From: Pelomonas margarita
Lineage (GTDB): Bacteria; Pseudomonadota; Gammaproteobacteria; Burkholderiales; Burkholderiaceae_C
Length of the DNA: 64,000 nucleotides
Assembly (NCBI RefSeq): GCF_043555875.1
Contig: NZ_JBIGHW010000004.1
Coordinates: forward strand, 124,001 to 188,000
Direction: 5' to 3'
Part shown: piece by piece, positions 6,928 through 14,837 of the stretch
Layout: every line of letters begins with the position of its first letter
Position numbering within the stretch: the first letter of the stretch is position 1
Position numbers and translations under genes: made by a program
The notes under the pieces: model-generated
The model's input: only the letters and a program-made list of their open reading frames with translations
The model's database searches: none
Told to the model about the DNA's origin: nothing

Positions 6928-9450
6928 TCAGGCGGGTTGCTCTTCGCGTTCCTCGGCGCGGGCCGGGCGGATCTGGCCGCGCTCCTCGACGAAGATGATC
7001 TTTTCGTCGGCCTTGTCGCTGTTGACGAAGCTGCGGAAGCGCTGGCGCACTTCGGGCGTCGTGACGGCAGTCTTCCATTCGCACTGGTAGGTGTCGACGA
7101 CGGCCTGCATCTGCGCTTCCAACTCAGGCCCCAGGCCCAGCTTGTCGTCGATGACAACGCTCTTCAGATAGTCCAGGCCGCCCTCCATGTTGTCGCGCCA
7201 GGTGCTGGTGCGCTGCAGGCGGTCGGCCGTGCGCACGTAGAACATCAGGAAGCGGTCGACGTACTTGATCAGGTCGGCCTTGCTCAGGTCGCTGGCGATC
7301 AGCTCGGCGTGGCGCGGCTTCATGCCGCCGTTGCCGCAGACGTAGAGGTTCCAGCCCTTGTCGGTGGCGATGATGCCGACATCCTTGCCCTGTGCCTCGG
7401 CGCATTCGCGGGTGCAGCCGGACACGCCGAACTTGATCTTGTGCGGCGCGCGCAGGCCCTTGTAGCGGTTCTCGATCTCGACGGCGAGACCCACCGAGTC
7501 GTCCACGCCATAGCGGCACCACGTGCTGCCCACGCAGCTCTTCACCGTGCGCAGCGACTTGCCGTAGGCATGGCCGGATTCAAACCCGGCCGCGATCAGC
7601 TCCTCCCAGATCAGCGGCAGCTGTTCGACGCGGGCGCCGAACATGTCGACGCGGGCGCCGCCGGTGATCTTGGTGTACAGGCCGTACTTCTTCGCGACCT
7701 GGCCCACGGCGATGAGGCCGTCGGGCGTGACCTCGCCGCCCGGCATGCGCGGCACGACAGAGTAGCTGCCGTCCTTCTGGATGTTGCCCAGGTAGTAGTC
7801 GTTGCTGTCCTGCAGCGCGGCGAGTTCGGGCTTGAGCACGAAGTCATTCCAGCACGACGCGAAGATGCTCGCCGCTGCCGGCTTGCAGATGTCGCAGCCC
7901 AGGCCCTTGCCGTGCTTGGCCAGCAGGTCGCTGAAGGTCTTGAGGCCGCCGACGCGGATCAGGTGGTACAGCTCCTGGCGCGAGTGCGGGAAGTGCTCGC
8001 AGAGGTGGTTGTTGACGGCCATGCCGCGCTTGGCCATCTCGAACTTCATGACCTGCGTGACCAGCGGCACGCAGCCGCCGCAGGTGGCGCCGGCCTTGGT
8101 GCAGGCCTTGATGTCGCCGATCGTCGTACAGCCCTCGCCGACGGCCGCGCAGATCTGGCCCTTGGTGACGTTGTTGCACGAGCACAGCTGGGCGCTGTCG
8201 GGCAGCGCGTCGGGGCCGATGGCAACGGCGGCCTTGCCGTCGCTGCTCGGCAGGATCAGGAACTCGGGGTCGGCCGGCAGCTTGATGCCGTTCAACGCCA
8301 TCTGCAGCAGCGTGCCGTATTCGTCGGCGTTGCCCACCAGCACGGCGCCCAGCAGGAACTGGCCGTCCTCGCTGACGACGATCTTCTTGTAGATCTGCTT
8401 GCGCTCGTCAACAAACTGGTAGCTGCGCGCCTTGGGCGTCTTGGCATGCGCGTCGCCGATGCTGGCCACGTCCACGCCCATCAGCTTGAGCTTGGTGCTC
8501 ATGTCGGCGCCGGGGAAGGCGGCGGCGGCGTCACCGGCGATGTGGCGGGCCACCACGCGGGCCATCTCGTAGCCGGGAGCCACGAGGCCGAAGGTCTGTT
8601 CGCGCCATGACGCCACCTCGCCGATGGCGTAGATGTGCCGGTCGCTGGTCAGGCACTGGTCGTCGACGACGATGCCACCGCGCGGGCCCGTGGCCAGCGC
8701 ACTCTGCCGGCCCAGCTCGTCGCGCGGGCGGATGCCGGCGGAGAACACCAGCATGTCCGTCTCCAGCCAGGTGCCGTCGGTGAACACCAGGCGGTGGCGG
8801 GCCGACACGCCGTCAGTGATCTCGACGGTGTTGCGGTTGGTGTGCACCTGCACGCCCAGCGCCTCGATCTTCTCGCGCAGCACGCGGCCGCCGCCGTCGT
8901 CCACCTGCACGGCCATCAGGCGCGGCGCGAACTCGACGACATGCGTCTGCAGGCCCATGTCGCGCAGCGCCTTGGCGCACTCCAGCCCCAGCAGGCCGCC
9001 GCCGATGACGACGCCGCTCTTGCTGACCCTGCCCGAGGCCTGCATGGCCTCCAGATCCTCGATGGTGCGGTAGACGTGGCAGTGCGGGCGCTCGCGGCCC
9101 GGCACGCCCGGCACGAAGGGGTACGAGCCCGTGGCGAGCACCAGCTTGTCGTAGTGCACGACCTCGCCGTCGGCCAGCGTCACGGTGTTGTCGCGGCGCT
9201 CGATGGCCGTGGCCTTGGCGGCCAGGCGCAGGCGGAAGCCCGGGTGCTGCTCGAAGAAGCCCGGCGGCACCAGCGACAGATCCTCGGCCGTCTTGCCCGA
9301 GAAGAACTCGGACAGGTGCACGCGGTCGTAGGCCGGGCGCGGCTCCTCGCACAGCACCGTCACTTGCACTTGGGCAGCTGCGGGGCCCTCGGCGAGGGAT
9401 TCGAGAAATTTCTGGCCCACCATTCCGTGGCCGATGAGGACGATATGCAT
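6928..9450 (-). CDS. nirB: Nitrite reductase (NADH) large subunit
   Basis: NirB reduces nitrite to ammonium with NADH. The 840-residue protein has the usual order: an N-terminal FAD/NADH oxidoreductase part (GHGMVG at 7-12; IGGGLLGLE for NADH), a BFD-like [2Fe-2S] domain near residue 420 (CSCNN ... CTKAGATCGGC), a ferredoxin half-domain, and the siroheme/[4Fe-4S] part with the four cysteines in CVGSTWC (about 640) and CTREC (about 680). All cluster ligands are intact. The start MHIVLIGHGMVG was chosen because the FAD motif follows at once; upstream in-frame sequence is the leader RNA region. First gene of the nirB-nirD-nirC cluster; no assimilatory nitrate reductase is in the window. Confidence 0.96.
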   Translation of the reverse strand: MHIVLIGHGMVGQKFLESLAEGPAAAQVQVTVLCEEPRPAYDRVHLSEFFSGKTAEDLSLVPPGFFEQHPGFRLRLAAKATAIERRDNTVTLADGEVVHYDKLVLATGSYPFVPGVPGRERPHCHVYRTIEDLEAMQASGRVSKSGVVIGGGLLGLECAKALRDMGLQTHVVEFAPRLMAVQVDDGGGRVLREKIEALGVQVHTNRNTVEITDGVSARHRLVFTDGTWLETDMLVFSAGIRPRDELGRQSALATGPRGGIVVDDQCLTSDRHIYAIGEVASWREQTFGLVAPGYEMARVVARHIAGDAAAAFPGADMSTKLKLMGVDVASIGDAHAKTPKARSYQFVDERKQIYKKIVVSEDGQFLLGAVLVGNADEYGTLLQMALNGIKLPADPEFLILPSSDGKAAVAIGPDALPDSAQLCSCNNVTKGQICAAVGEGCTTIGDIKACTKAGATCGGCVPLVTQVMKFEMAKRGMAVNNHLCEHFPHSRQELYHLIRVGGLKTFSDLLAKHGKGLGCDICKPAAASIFASCWNDFVLKPELAALQDSNDYYLGNIQKDGSYSVVPRMPGGEVTPDGLIAVGQVAKKYGLYTKITGGARVDMFGARVEQLPLIWEELIAAGFESGHAYGKSLRTVKSCVGSTWCRYGVDDSVGLAVEIENRYKGLRAPHKIKFGVSGCTRECAEAQGKDVGIIATDKGWNLYVCGNGGMKPRHAELIASDLSKADLIKYVDRFLMFYVRTADRLQRTSTWRDNMEGGLDYLKSVVIDDKLGLGPELEAQMQAVVDTYQCEWKTAVTTPEVRQRFRSFVNSDKADEKIIFVEERGQIRPARAEEREEQPA

Positions 9451-9781
9451 GGCTTTCCTGTCAACAACAGCCGCCCACGGGCCGACAGAAAAGCCAGCAC
9501 CCTCGGCGGCACCCTGTCGGGTGCGGTTTGAAGAGACTGCCTGCGCCGCAGCGCCCCGAGAGGGCGCTGGTTGCGAGGCACTCGCCGCCGTTGGCGATGG
9601 TTTGAAGAGATCGGGAGCCCGCTTTCGCGCGGCGCCTCGACAGGACATTTGCAAAAGCCATGCCCGCCCGCTCGCCTGGGGGCGGGCAGCAGGTCAGCGC
9701 TGCCTAGCACTCGGGCGGTGCAGCCGCGCCCTTGCGGCGCACCGGTGCGGTGCGAGTGCCGCCCGGCGCCAGTGCGATTGC
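9451..9781 (-). promoter_or_regulatory. Gene-free region upstream of nirB: structured leader with repeated boxes and alternative hairpins
   Basis: 331 bp without a gene. Read on the minus strand it contains the box TCTCTTCAAACC twice (9599-9610 and 9525-9536), each followed directly by a hairpin. The first is TCGCC/GGCGA with a six-base loop AACGGC (9582-9597), having A at loop position 1 and G at position 4 as in ANTAR-protein target hairpins. A second stem lies at 9550-9568. After the second box, GCACCC (9519-9524) can pair with GGGTGC at 9509-9514 or with GGGTGC at 9497-9502, the latter followed by TGGCTTTT. These look like exclusive anti-terminator and terminator forms. I see no clear sigma-54 -24/-12 element. 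Confidence 0.5.
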
Positions 9782-10738
9782 TCAGCGCGGCGGGCGGTCC
9801 AGCCAGACTTCCAGGCCCTGGGCGTTGAGCTCGGCGTCCAGCGCCAGCCATGCGGCGGCGTCGGCGTCCGCCGCGTGGCCGTGGGCGCGCAAGTGCGCCA
9901 GGTAGCCGTCCAGCAGCCCGGCCTTCAGCCGCTCGTGCCGGTCGGGCGCATCGCGCAGCGCCAGCGCCAGCGCCACCATCTCGTCCAGCTGCACGAGCAT
10001 CTGCGCGGCCAGCCGGCGCACCTCGGCCTCCGAGCCGCCCACGCGGCCGTAGTGCGTCAGCAGCATGGCCTCGGGCCGGGCTTCCAGCAGCCGCTGCGTC
10101 GTGGCCTTCAGAGGTTCGGGTTCGAACTGCACCGGCGTCGTCGTCGGCGTCAGCCAGGCGCGGCCGTCCACGTCGAAGACCCGGTAGGACAGGCCGAAGG
10201 TGTCGCCCGTGAACCAGCTGCGGCTGCGTTCGTCCCAAATGGCGTGGTGATGCCGCGCGTGTCCGGGCGTGTCGATGAGGCGCAGCGGCCGGCCGGCCAG
10301 CATCAGCACCTGCTCGTCATGGCTGGCCTCGGCGCGCTCGGTGGGCACCGGCACCAGACGACCGTAGCTGCGCATCATCTCGGCCTCGCCGTATACGGCC
10401 ATGGCGCCCAGCCACAGCGCCTTGGGGTCCACCAAGTGGCGCAGGCCGCGCGGATGGATCAGCGCGCGGGCGCGGGGCAGGGCGTCCATCAGCAGGCCCA
10501 CGCCGCCGGCATGGTCCAGGTGCACGTGGGTGGGGATGACCCAGTCCACCGCGTCGCGCGCCAGGCCCAGTGCCTCCAGCGCGGCCAGTAGGCGGGGCAC
10601 GGCGTAGTTGGTGCCCGTGTCGATGAAGGCGGCACGGCCGTCTTCCACCATCAGGTAGGCCGCATCGAAGCGCGGGCGCTGGAAGCCGGTGTCGATGGCG
10701 TAGATGCCGTGGCCGAGGTCGTCGAGGAAGTCGAGCAT
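9782..10738 (-). CDS. MBL-fold metallo-hydrolase
   Basis: A 318-residue cytoplasmic metallo-beta-lactamase-fold protein with the metal-binding motif THVHLDHAGG (H71, H73, D75, H76), further ligands in TPGHARHHH, and GDTFG (bridging Asp). The family includes hydrolases of thioesters, lactones and nucleotides, so the reaction cannot be named. No signal peptide is seen. It is divergent from def with only 47 bp between the starts and runs towards the nirB leader region. The start at MLDFLDDLGHG fits the family, which begins just before the first strand. Confidence 0.88.
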   Translation of the reverse strand: MLDFLDDLGHGIYAIDTGFQRPRFDAAYLMVEDGRAAFIDTGTNYAVPRLLAALEALGLARDAVDWVIPTHVHLDHAGGVGLLMDALPRARALIHPRGLRHLVDPKALWLGAMAVYGEAEMMRSYGRLVPVPTERAEASHDEQVLMLAGRPLRLIDTPGHARHHHAIWDERSRSWFTGDTFGLSYRVFDVDGRAWLTPTTTPVQFEPEPLKATTQRLLEARPEAMLLTHYGRVGGSEAEVRRLAAQMLVQLDEMVALALALRDAPDRHERLKAGLLDGYLAHLRAHGHAADADAAAWLALDAELNAQGLEVWLDRPPR

Positions 10739-10785
10739 GAGAGTGAGTTTCTAGAATCGGCTACGTTTTGACCTGGGAGGCCCGC

Positions 10786-11325
10786 TTGGCCGTTCACGAG
10801 ATCCTGAAGATGGGGGACCCGCGCCTGCTGCGCGTCGCCAAGCCGGTTGCCGAATTCGGTACGCCGGCGCTGAGGGCGCTGATTGCGGACATGTTCGAGA
10901 CCATGGCCGCCGCGAATGGAGCCGGCCTGGCCGCGCCGCAGATCGGCGTCGACCTGCGGCTAGTCATTTTCGGCTACTCCAAGAATCCCCGTTACCCGGA
11001 GGCCCCGCCTGTGCCGCCCACGGTGCTGATCAACCCCGTCATCGAGGTGCTGGACGGCGGCCGCACCGAGGGCTGGGAGGGCTGCCTGTCGGTTCCCGGC
11101 CTGCGCGGCGTCGTCGAACGCGACGAGCGCATCCGTTACCGCGGCTTCGATGCCGACGGCCACCCCATCGATCGCATCGCCGATGGCTTTCATGCCCGGG
11201 TGGTGCAGCACGAGTGCGACCACCTGGATGGCATCCTGTACCCCATGCGCGTCACCGACTTCACGCGCTTCGGCTTCACGTCGGTGCTGTTCCCGGAGCT
11301 GGACCCGAACAGCGACGACGACTGA
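10786..11325 (+). CDS. def: Peptide deformylase
   Basis: Removes the formyl group from the N-terminal methionine of new proteins. The 179-residue protein has all three metalloenzyme motifs: GAGLAAPQIG (motif 1), EGCLSVPG (motif 2, metal Cys) and QHECDHLDG (motif 3, HEXXH). I chose TTG at 10786 because GGGAGG (10775-10780) sits five bases before it and the family starts with xAVxEILKMGDPRL; a TTG at 10768 would add six residues without a ribosome site. TAGAAT at 10752-10757 could be the -10 element. It stands alone, not beside fmt as in many genomes, so the cell may have another copy. Confidence 0.95.
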   Translation: MAVHEILKMGDPRLLRVAKPVAEFGTPALRALIADMFETMAAANGAGLAAPQIGVDLRLVIFGYSKNPRYPEAPPVPPTVLINPVIEVLDGGRTEGWEGCLSVPGLRGVVERDERIRYRGFDADGHPIDRIADGFHARVVQHECDHLDGILYPMRVTDFTRFGFTSVLFPELDPNSDDD

Positions 11326-11419
11326 CGCCAGCCCAGCCCGGCCCAATTGAAAAACTTGTAAGCGCGGTGCACCGCCCACGGGCCGCCCGCGTTGCGCAGG
11401 CGCAAAGGAGCAGCAGCTC

Positions 11420-13492
11420 ATGACTACTTCCACCGACTCTCCGCTTGTCCTGTCGCGCCGCCAGTGGCGCATCCTCGCGATGGCCTTGCTGGTGGCCATC
11501 GCCCCCGGCGCCCGCGCGCAGGAGGCCGACCGCGACCCGCCCGCGCGCGCGGCCCGTGTCGTCGAGGTCGTCGGCGACGCCTGGTTGTTCGACCACGACA
11601 CCCGTGAATGGACCCGCCTCACGCGCAACCAGACCGTGGGCGAGGGCGACCGCGTGCGCACCGACGAGCGCGGCCGCGTGTCGCTGCGCGCCGGCTCCAC
11701 CTCCATCTGGCTGGACGAGCGCAGCGACCTGGAGCTGACCCAGCTGGACGACGGCCAGACACTGCTGCAGATCGATCGCGGCGATGTCGCCATCCGGCTG
11801 CGCAACGCCGAGAACGTGGCCGAGACGCGGCTGCGCACACGCGAGGGCACGGCCCAGCCGGAGCGCGAGGGCCTGTACCGCGTCGAGCAGCTGGACCGTG
11901 GCACCAAGGTCTACGTCTGGCAGGGTCGGCTGCGCTTTGACTGGGCCCGCGGTGCGGCGCCGGTGTCGCTGGGCAGCGGCGAGCAGGTGGAGCTATGGTG
12001 GCCCGACGGCCCGCGCGCGGAGCGCAGCTCGCTGTACGCCGATGGCTTCGGCGACTGGGTGCTGGCCGAGAGCCGCGCCGAGGGCGACCGCCCCGTGGCG
12101 CGCTACATCTCGCCCGAGATGACCGGTGCCGAGGACCTGGACCGCCACGGCCGCTGGGAGACGTCGACCGAGTACGGCAACCTGTGGATCCCCACCACGC
12201 TGGTGGTGGCCGACTGGGCGCCCTACCGCCACGGTCGCTGGGTGTGGTCGCGCCACTGGGGCTGGACCTGGGTGGACGACGCCCCCTGGGGCTTCGCGCC
12301 CTTCCACTACGGGCGTTGGGTCAGCTGGCGCGGCCGCTGGTGCTGGGCGCCGGGGTCCTACGTGCATCGCCCCGTCTACGCGCCGGCCCTGGTGGGCTGG
12401 GTGGGCGGCGGCTCGGTGAGCGTGGGCATCAGCATCGGCCATCGTGCGCCGCCGCCGCGCTTTGGCTGGTACCCGCTGGCGCCGCGCGAGGTCTACGTGC
12501 CGGCCTATCGCCACACGCCGCACCATGTGCATCGCGTGAACCCCTGGCGTGAGGCGCGTGACCCCGTCACCGTGCAGCGCCCGCACCGCTACCGGGACGT
12601 GCCCCAGGCCGTCAGCACGCTGCCCGCCCCGGGCGCGGCCATCCAGCCGCTGCCGGTGCGCGGCCCCGATCGCAAGCCCGAACCGGGCTGGAACCGCCCG
12701 CTGCCTGCGGCACCGGGCCGTGGGGATCTGGCCGCTGTGCTGCCGGCCCTGCCGACGCGGCCGGCCGAGGCCGAGATGCCGCATCGCCGGGAGCGCGAGC
12801 GAGACCGTGAGCCCGGCATGGGCTGGCGCAGTGACGACCAGCTGCCGCTGCGCCGCGAGCCTCGCCGTGGGTCGGATGTGACGCCGCCTGCCGCCGTGGT
12901 GACCGCGCCGCAGCGGCCTGTCACGCCGCAACCCATCGCCCAGCCGGGCCTGCCCGTGGCCCAGGATCCGGCGCAGCCAGCCCGGCCTGCCCAGGAGGCG
13001 CCGCGCGGCGGGCCCGAGAATGTTCCTTGGGGGCCGCAGCGCGAGCACCAGATGCGTCGTGATGAGCAGTTCCAGCGCGAGCAGGCGCAGCGCGCGGCGC
13101 AGCAGCAGCAGTTGCAGCGCGACATGCAGCAACGCGAAGCCCAGCAGCGTGAGGTGCAGCAGCGCGAAGCCCAACAGCGCGAGATGCAACAACGCGAAGC
13201 CCAGCAACGCGAGATGCAACAGCGCGAGATGCAACAACGCGAAGCCCAGCAACGCGAGATGCAGCAGCGCCGTGAGGCCTTCCAGCAGCAGCAACGTGAC
13301 ATGCAGCAGCGCGAGATGCCGATGCGCCGTGAGGAGCCGCGTGCGCAGATGCCGCAGCCGGCCCGCGAGGCGCAGCAGCCCCGCACCGACAACCCGCAAC
13401 GCGCGCGCCAGGACGGCGTGCCGGCCCGTCAGGAGCGCGCCGAGCGCCGCAACACCGACGGCCCGCAGCGGCAGGGCAACGACCTGCGCTGA
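11420..13492 (+). CDS. FecR/DUF6600-like envelope protein with Gln-Arg repeat tail
   Basis: A 690-residue exported protein starting at ATG 11420 after AAAGGAG. A signal peptide ends near residue 34 (APGARAQ). Residues about 40-200 form a FecR-like domain (GDRVRTDERGRVSLRAGSTSIWLDERSDLEL). Residues about 235-360 are Trp- and Tyr-rich with repeated units (HGRWETST, YRHGRWVWS, HYGRWVSWRGRWCW), the hallmark of the DUF6600 region. A Pro-rich linker follows, then from about residue 568 to 637 a tract of QQRE(A/M/V) repeats, and a charged tail. Function is unknown; a periplasmic or surface structural role is plausible. No obvious operon partner is present. Confidence 0.8.
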   Translation: MTTSTDSPLVLSRRQWRILAMALLVAIAPGARAQEADRDPPARAARVVEVVGDAWLFDHDTREWTRLTRNQTVGEGDRVRTDERGRVSLRAGSTSIWLDERSDLELTQLDDGQTLLQIDRGDVAIRLRNAENVAETRLRTREGTAQPEREGLYRVEQLDRGTKVYVWQGRLRFDWARGAAPVSLGSGEQVELWWPDGPRAERSSLYADGFGDWVLAESRAEGDRPVARYISPEMTGAEDLDRHGRWETSTEYGNLWIPTTLVVADWAPYRHGRWVWSRHWGWTWVDDAPWGFAPFHYGRWVSWRGRWCWAPGSYVHRPVYAPALVGWVGGGSVSVGISIGHRAPPPRFGWYPLAPREVYVPAYRHTPHHVHRVNPWREARDPVTVQRPHRYRDVPQAVSTLPAPGAAIQPLPVRGPDRKPEPGWNRPLPAAPGRGDLAAVLPALPTRPAEAEMPHRRERERDREPGMGWRSDDQLPLRREPRRGSDVTPPAAVVTAPQRPVTPQPIAQPGLPVAQDPAQPARPAQEAPRGGPENVPWGPQREHQMRRDEQFQREQAQRAAQQQQLQRDMQQREAQQREVQQREAQQREMQQREAQQREMQQREMQQREAQQREMQQRREAFQQQQRDMQQREMPMRREEPRAQMPQPAREAQQPRTDNPQRARQDGVPARQERAERRNTDGPQRQGNDLR
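13122..13331 (+). repeat. In-gene 15-bp tandem repeats encoding QQRE(A/M/V)
   Basis: About a dozen degenerate copies of a 15-base unit close to CAGCAACGCGAAGCC encode five-residue QQRE(A/M/V) units. Units vary by synonymous and A/M/V changes, and one copy is interrupted by RREAFQQQQRD. Such near-identical short repeats can expand and contract by slippage. The frame stays open throughout. Confidence 0.85.
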
Positions 13493-13522
13493 GTCAGGCC
13501 CGGCACCCGCGTGGGCGCCGCG

Positions 13523-14167
13523 TCAGAGCATCGGCCGCAGCGCCGGCCAGACGTTGTCCAGCATCGTCGGATGCGCCTTGGCCAGCGGGTGGATGCGGTC
13601 GGGCTGGAACCATTCCAGCGCGTCAGCCCGGTCCGCCACGCCCTTAAGCAGGAAGGGCACAAGACCGGCCTTCACCTGCCTTGCCACATCGCCGAACAGG
13701 CCTTCGAACTCGCGGCCGTAGCTGGCGCCGTAGTTCGGCGGCACCTGCATGCCGACGATGACGACCTTGGCGCCGGCCGCCTGCGCAGCGCGAGCCATGG
13801 CCAGCAGGTTGTCGCGCGTGCCGCTCAGCGGCAGGCCGCGCAGCGCGTCGTTGCCGCCCAGCTCAATGATGACGATGGACGGCTTGTGCGTGCGCAGCGC
13901 GGCGGGCAGGCGGCTGCGGCCGCCCGCCGTCGTGTCGCCGCTGATGCTGGCGTTGACAACGCGGTGCGGCTTCTTCTGCTGCGCCAGCCGCGCCTGCAGC
14001 AGCGCCACCCAGCCGCTGCCGGCGGTGATGCCGTATTCGGCCGACAGGCTGTCGCCGACGACGAGCACCACGGGGGCCTCGGCCGCCGCAGTGACCCCTG
14101 ACGTCCAGCTGGCTAGCGCCCCGACGCTAAAGTGCGCCAACCACCAACGCCGCCGCAGTCCCGACAT
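13523..14167 (-). CDS. tesA: Arylesterase/acyl-CoA thioesterase I, SGNH hydrolase
   Basis: A 214-residue periplasmic esterase/thioesterase/lysophospholipase. A signal peptide covers about residues 1-28. The SGNH blocks are complete: GDSLS (nucleophile S40), the Gly in ASISGDTTAGG, GGND, and DRIHP (Asp-His pair). It is divergent from the ybbA-like ATPase, the same arrangement as tesA-ybbA in E. coli. The two ATG codons overlap within one CATG at 14165-14168, so promoters of each gene must lie inside the other's coding region or be shared there. Confidence 0.92.
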   Translation of the reverse strand: MSGLRRRWWLAHFSVGALASWTSGVTAAAEAPVVLVVGDSLSAEYGITAGSGWVALLQARLAQQKKPHRVVNASISGDTTAGGRSRLPAALRTHKPSIVIIELGGNDALRGLPLSGTRDNLLAMARAAQAAGAKVVIVGMQVPPNYGASYGREFEGLFGDVARQVKAGLVPFLLKGVADRADALEWFQPDRIHPLAKAHPTMLDNVWPALRPML

Positions 14168-14837
14168 GCCCGAAGTCCTTGTCCAAGTTGATCAGATCAC
14201 CAAGCGCGTGCGCGACGCGACCGGGGAGCTGACGATTCTGCATGACATCAGTTTCGAGCTGGCCGCGCAGGAGTCCGTTGCCATCGTGGGCGCGTCGGGC
14301 TCTGGCAAGAGCACGCTGCTGGCCATCCTGGCGGGCCTGGACGTGCCCAGCGGCGGCACCGTCAAGCTGCGCGGGCAGGATCTGTTCACGTTGGACGAGG
14401 ACCAGCGCGCCGCCGTGCGTGCGCGGGAGCTGGGCTTCGTGTTCCAGAGCTTCCAGCTGCTGCCCAACCTGACGGCGCTGGAGAACGTGATGCTGCCGCT
14501 GGAGCTCCGCGGCGCGCGCGATGCCCGTGAGCAGGCGGCTGCGATGCTGGGCCGGGTTGGCCTTGGGGAGCGCCTGGGCCATTACCCACGCGTGCTGTCG
14601 GGCGGCGAACAGCAGCGCGTGGCGCTGGCGCGTGCCTTCGTGCAGCGGCCGGCGCTGCTGCTGGCCGACGAGCCGACCGGCAGCCTGGACTTCGCGACCG
14701 GCGCGGCGGTGATGGAACTGATGTTCGAGCTGAACCGCGAGGCCGGCACGACGCTGGTGCTCGTGACGCACGACCGTGAGATCGCGGCGCGCTGCGAGCG
14801 CCAGCTGCGCATCGAGGCGGGGCGGCTCGCGGCTTAG
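14166..14837 (+). CDS. ybbA: ABC transporter ATP-binding protein, YbbA/LolD type
   Basis: A 223-residue ATPase of the MacB/LolD/FtsE group with Walker A GASGSGKST (K48), signature LSGGEQQR, Walker B LLLADEPTGSLD and H-loop VTHDRE. In E. coli the partner permease YbbP follows; here the next gene is metZ on the other strand, overlapping the ATPase stop by four bases, so the permease must be encoded elsewhere or be absent. The substrate is unknown. The start ATG 14166 was chosen by alignment to the family N-terminus and leaves no gap to tesA. Confidence 0.9.
   Translation: MPEVLVQVDQITKRVRDATGELTILHDISFELAAQESVAIVGASGSGKSTLLAILAGLDVPSGGTVKLRGQDLFTLDEDQRAAVRARELGFVFQSFQLLPNLTALENVMLPLELRGARDAREQAAAMLGRVGLGERLGHYPRVLSGGEQQRVALARAFVQRPALLLADEPTGSLDFATGAAVMELMFELNREAGTTLVLVTHDREIAARCERQLRIEAGRLAA

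Noticed and set aside
9600..9781. A sigma-54 promoter for nirB under NtrC
   Set aside because: I found no GG-N10-GC pair resembling TGGCAC-N5-TTGCA on the minus strand; TGGCTTTTGCA near 9660 has wrong spacing.
13122..13331. Short regular repeats that could suggest a CRISPR array
   Set aside because: They are contiguous in-frame 15-base codon repeats without spacers and lie within a single open gene.
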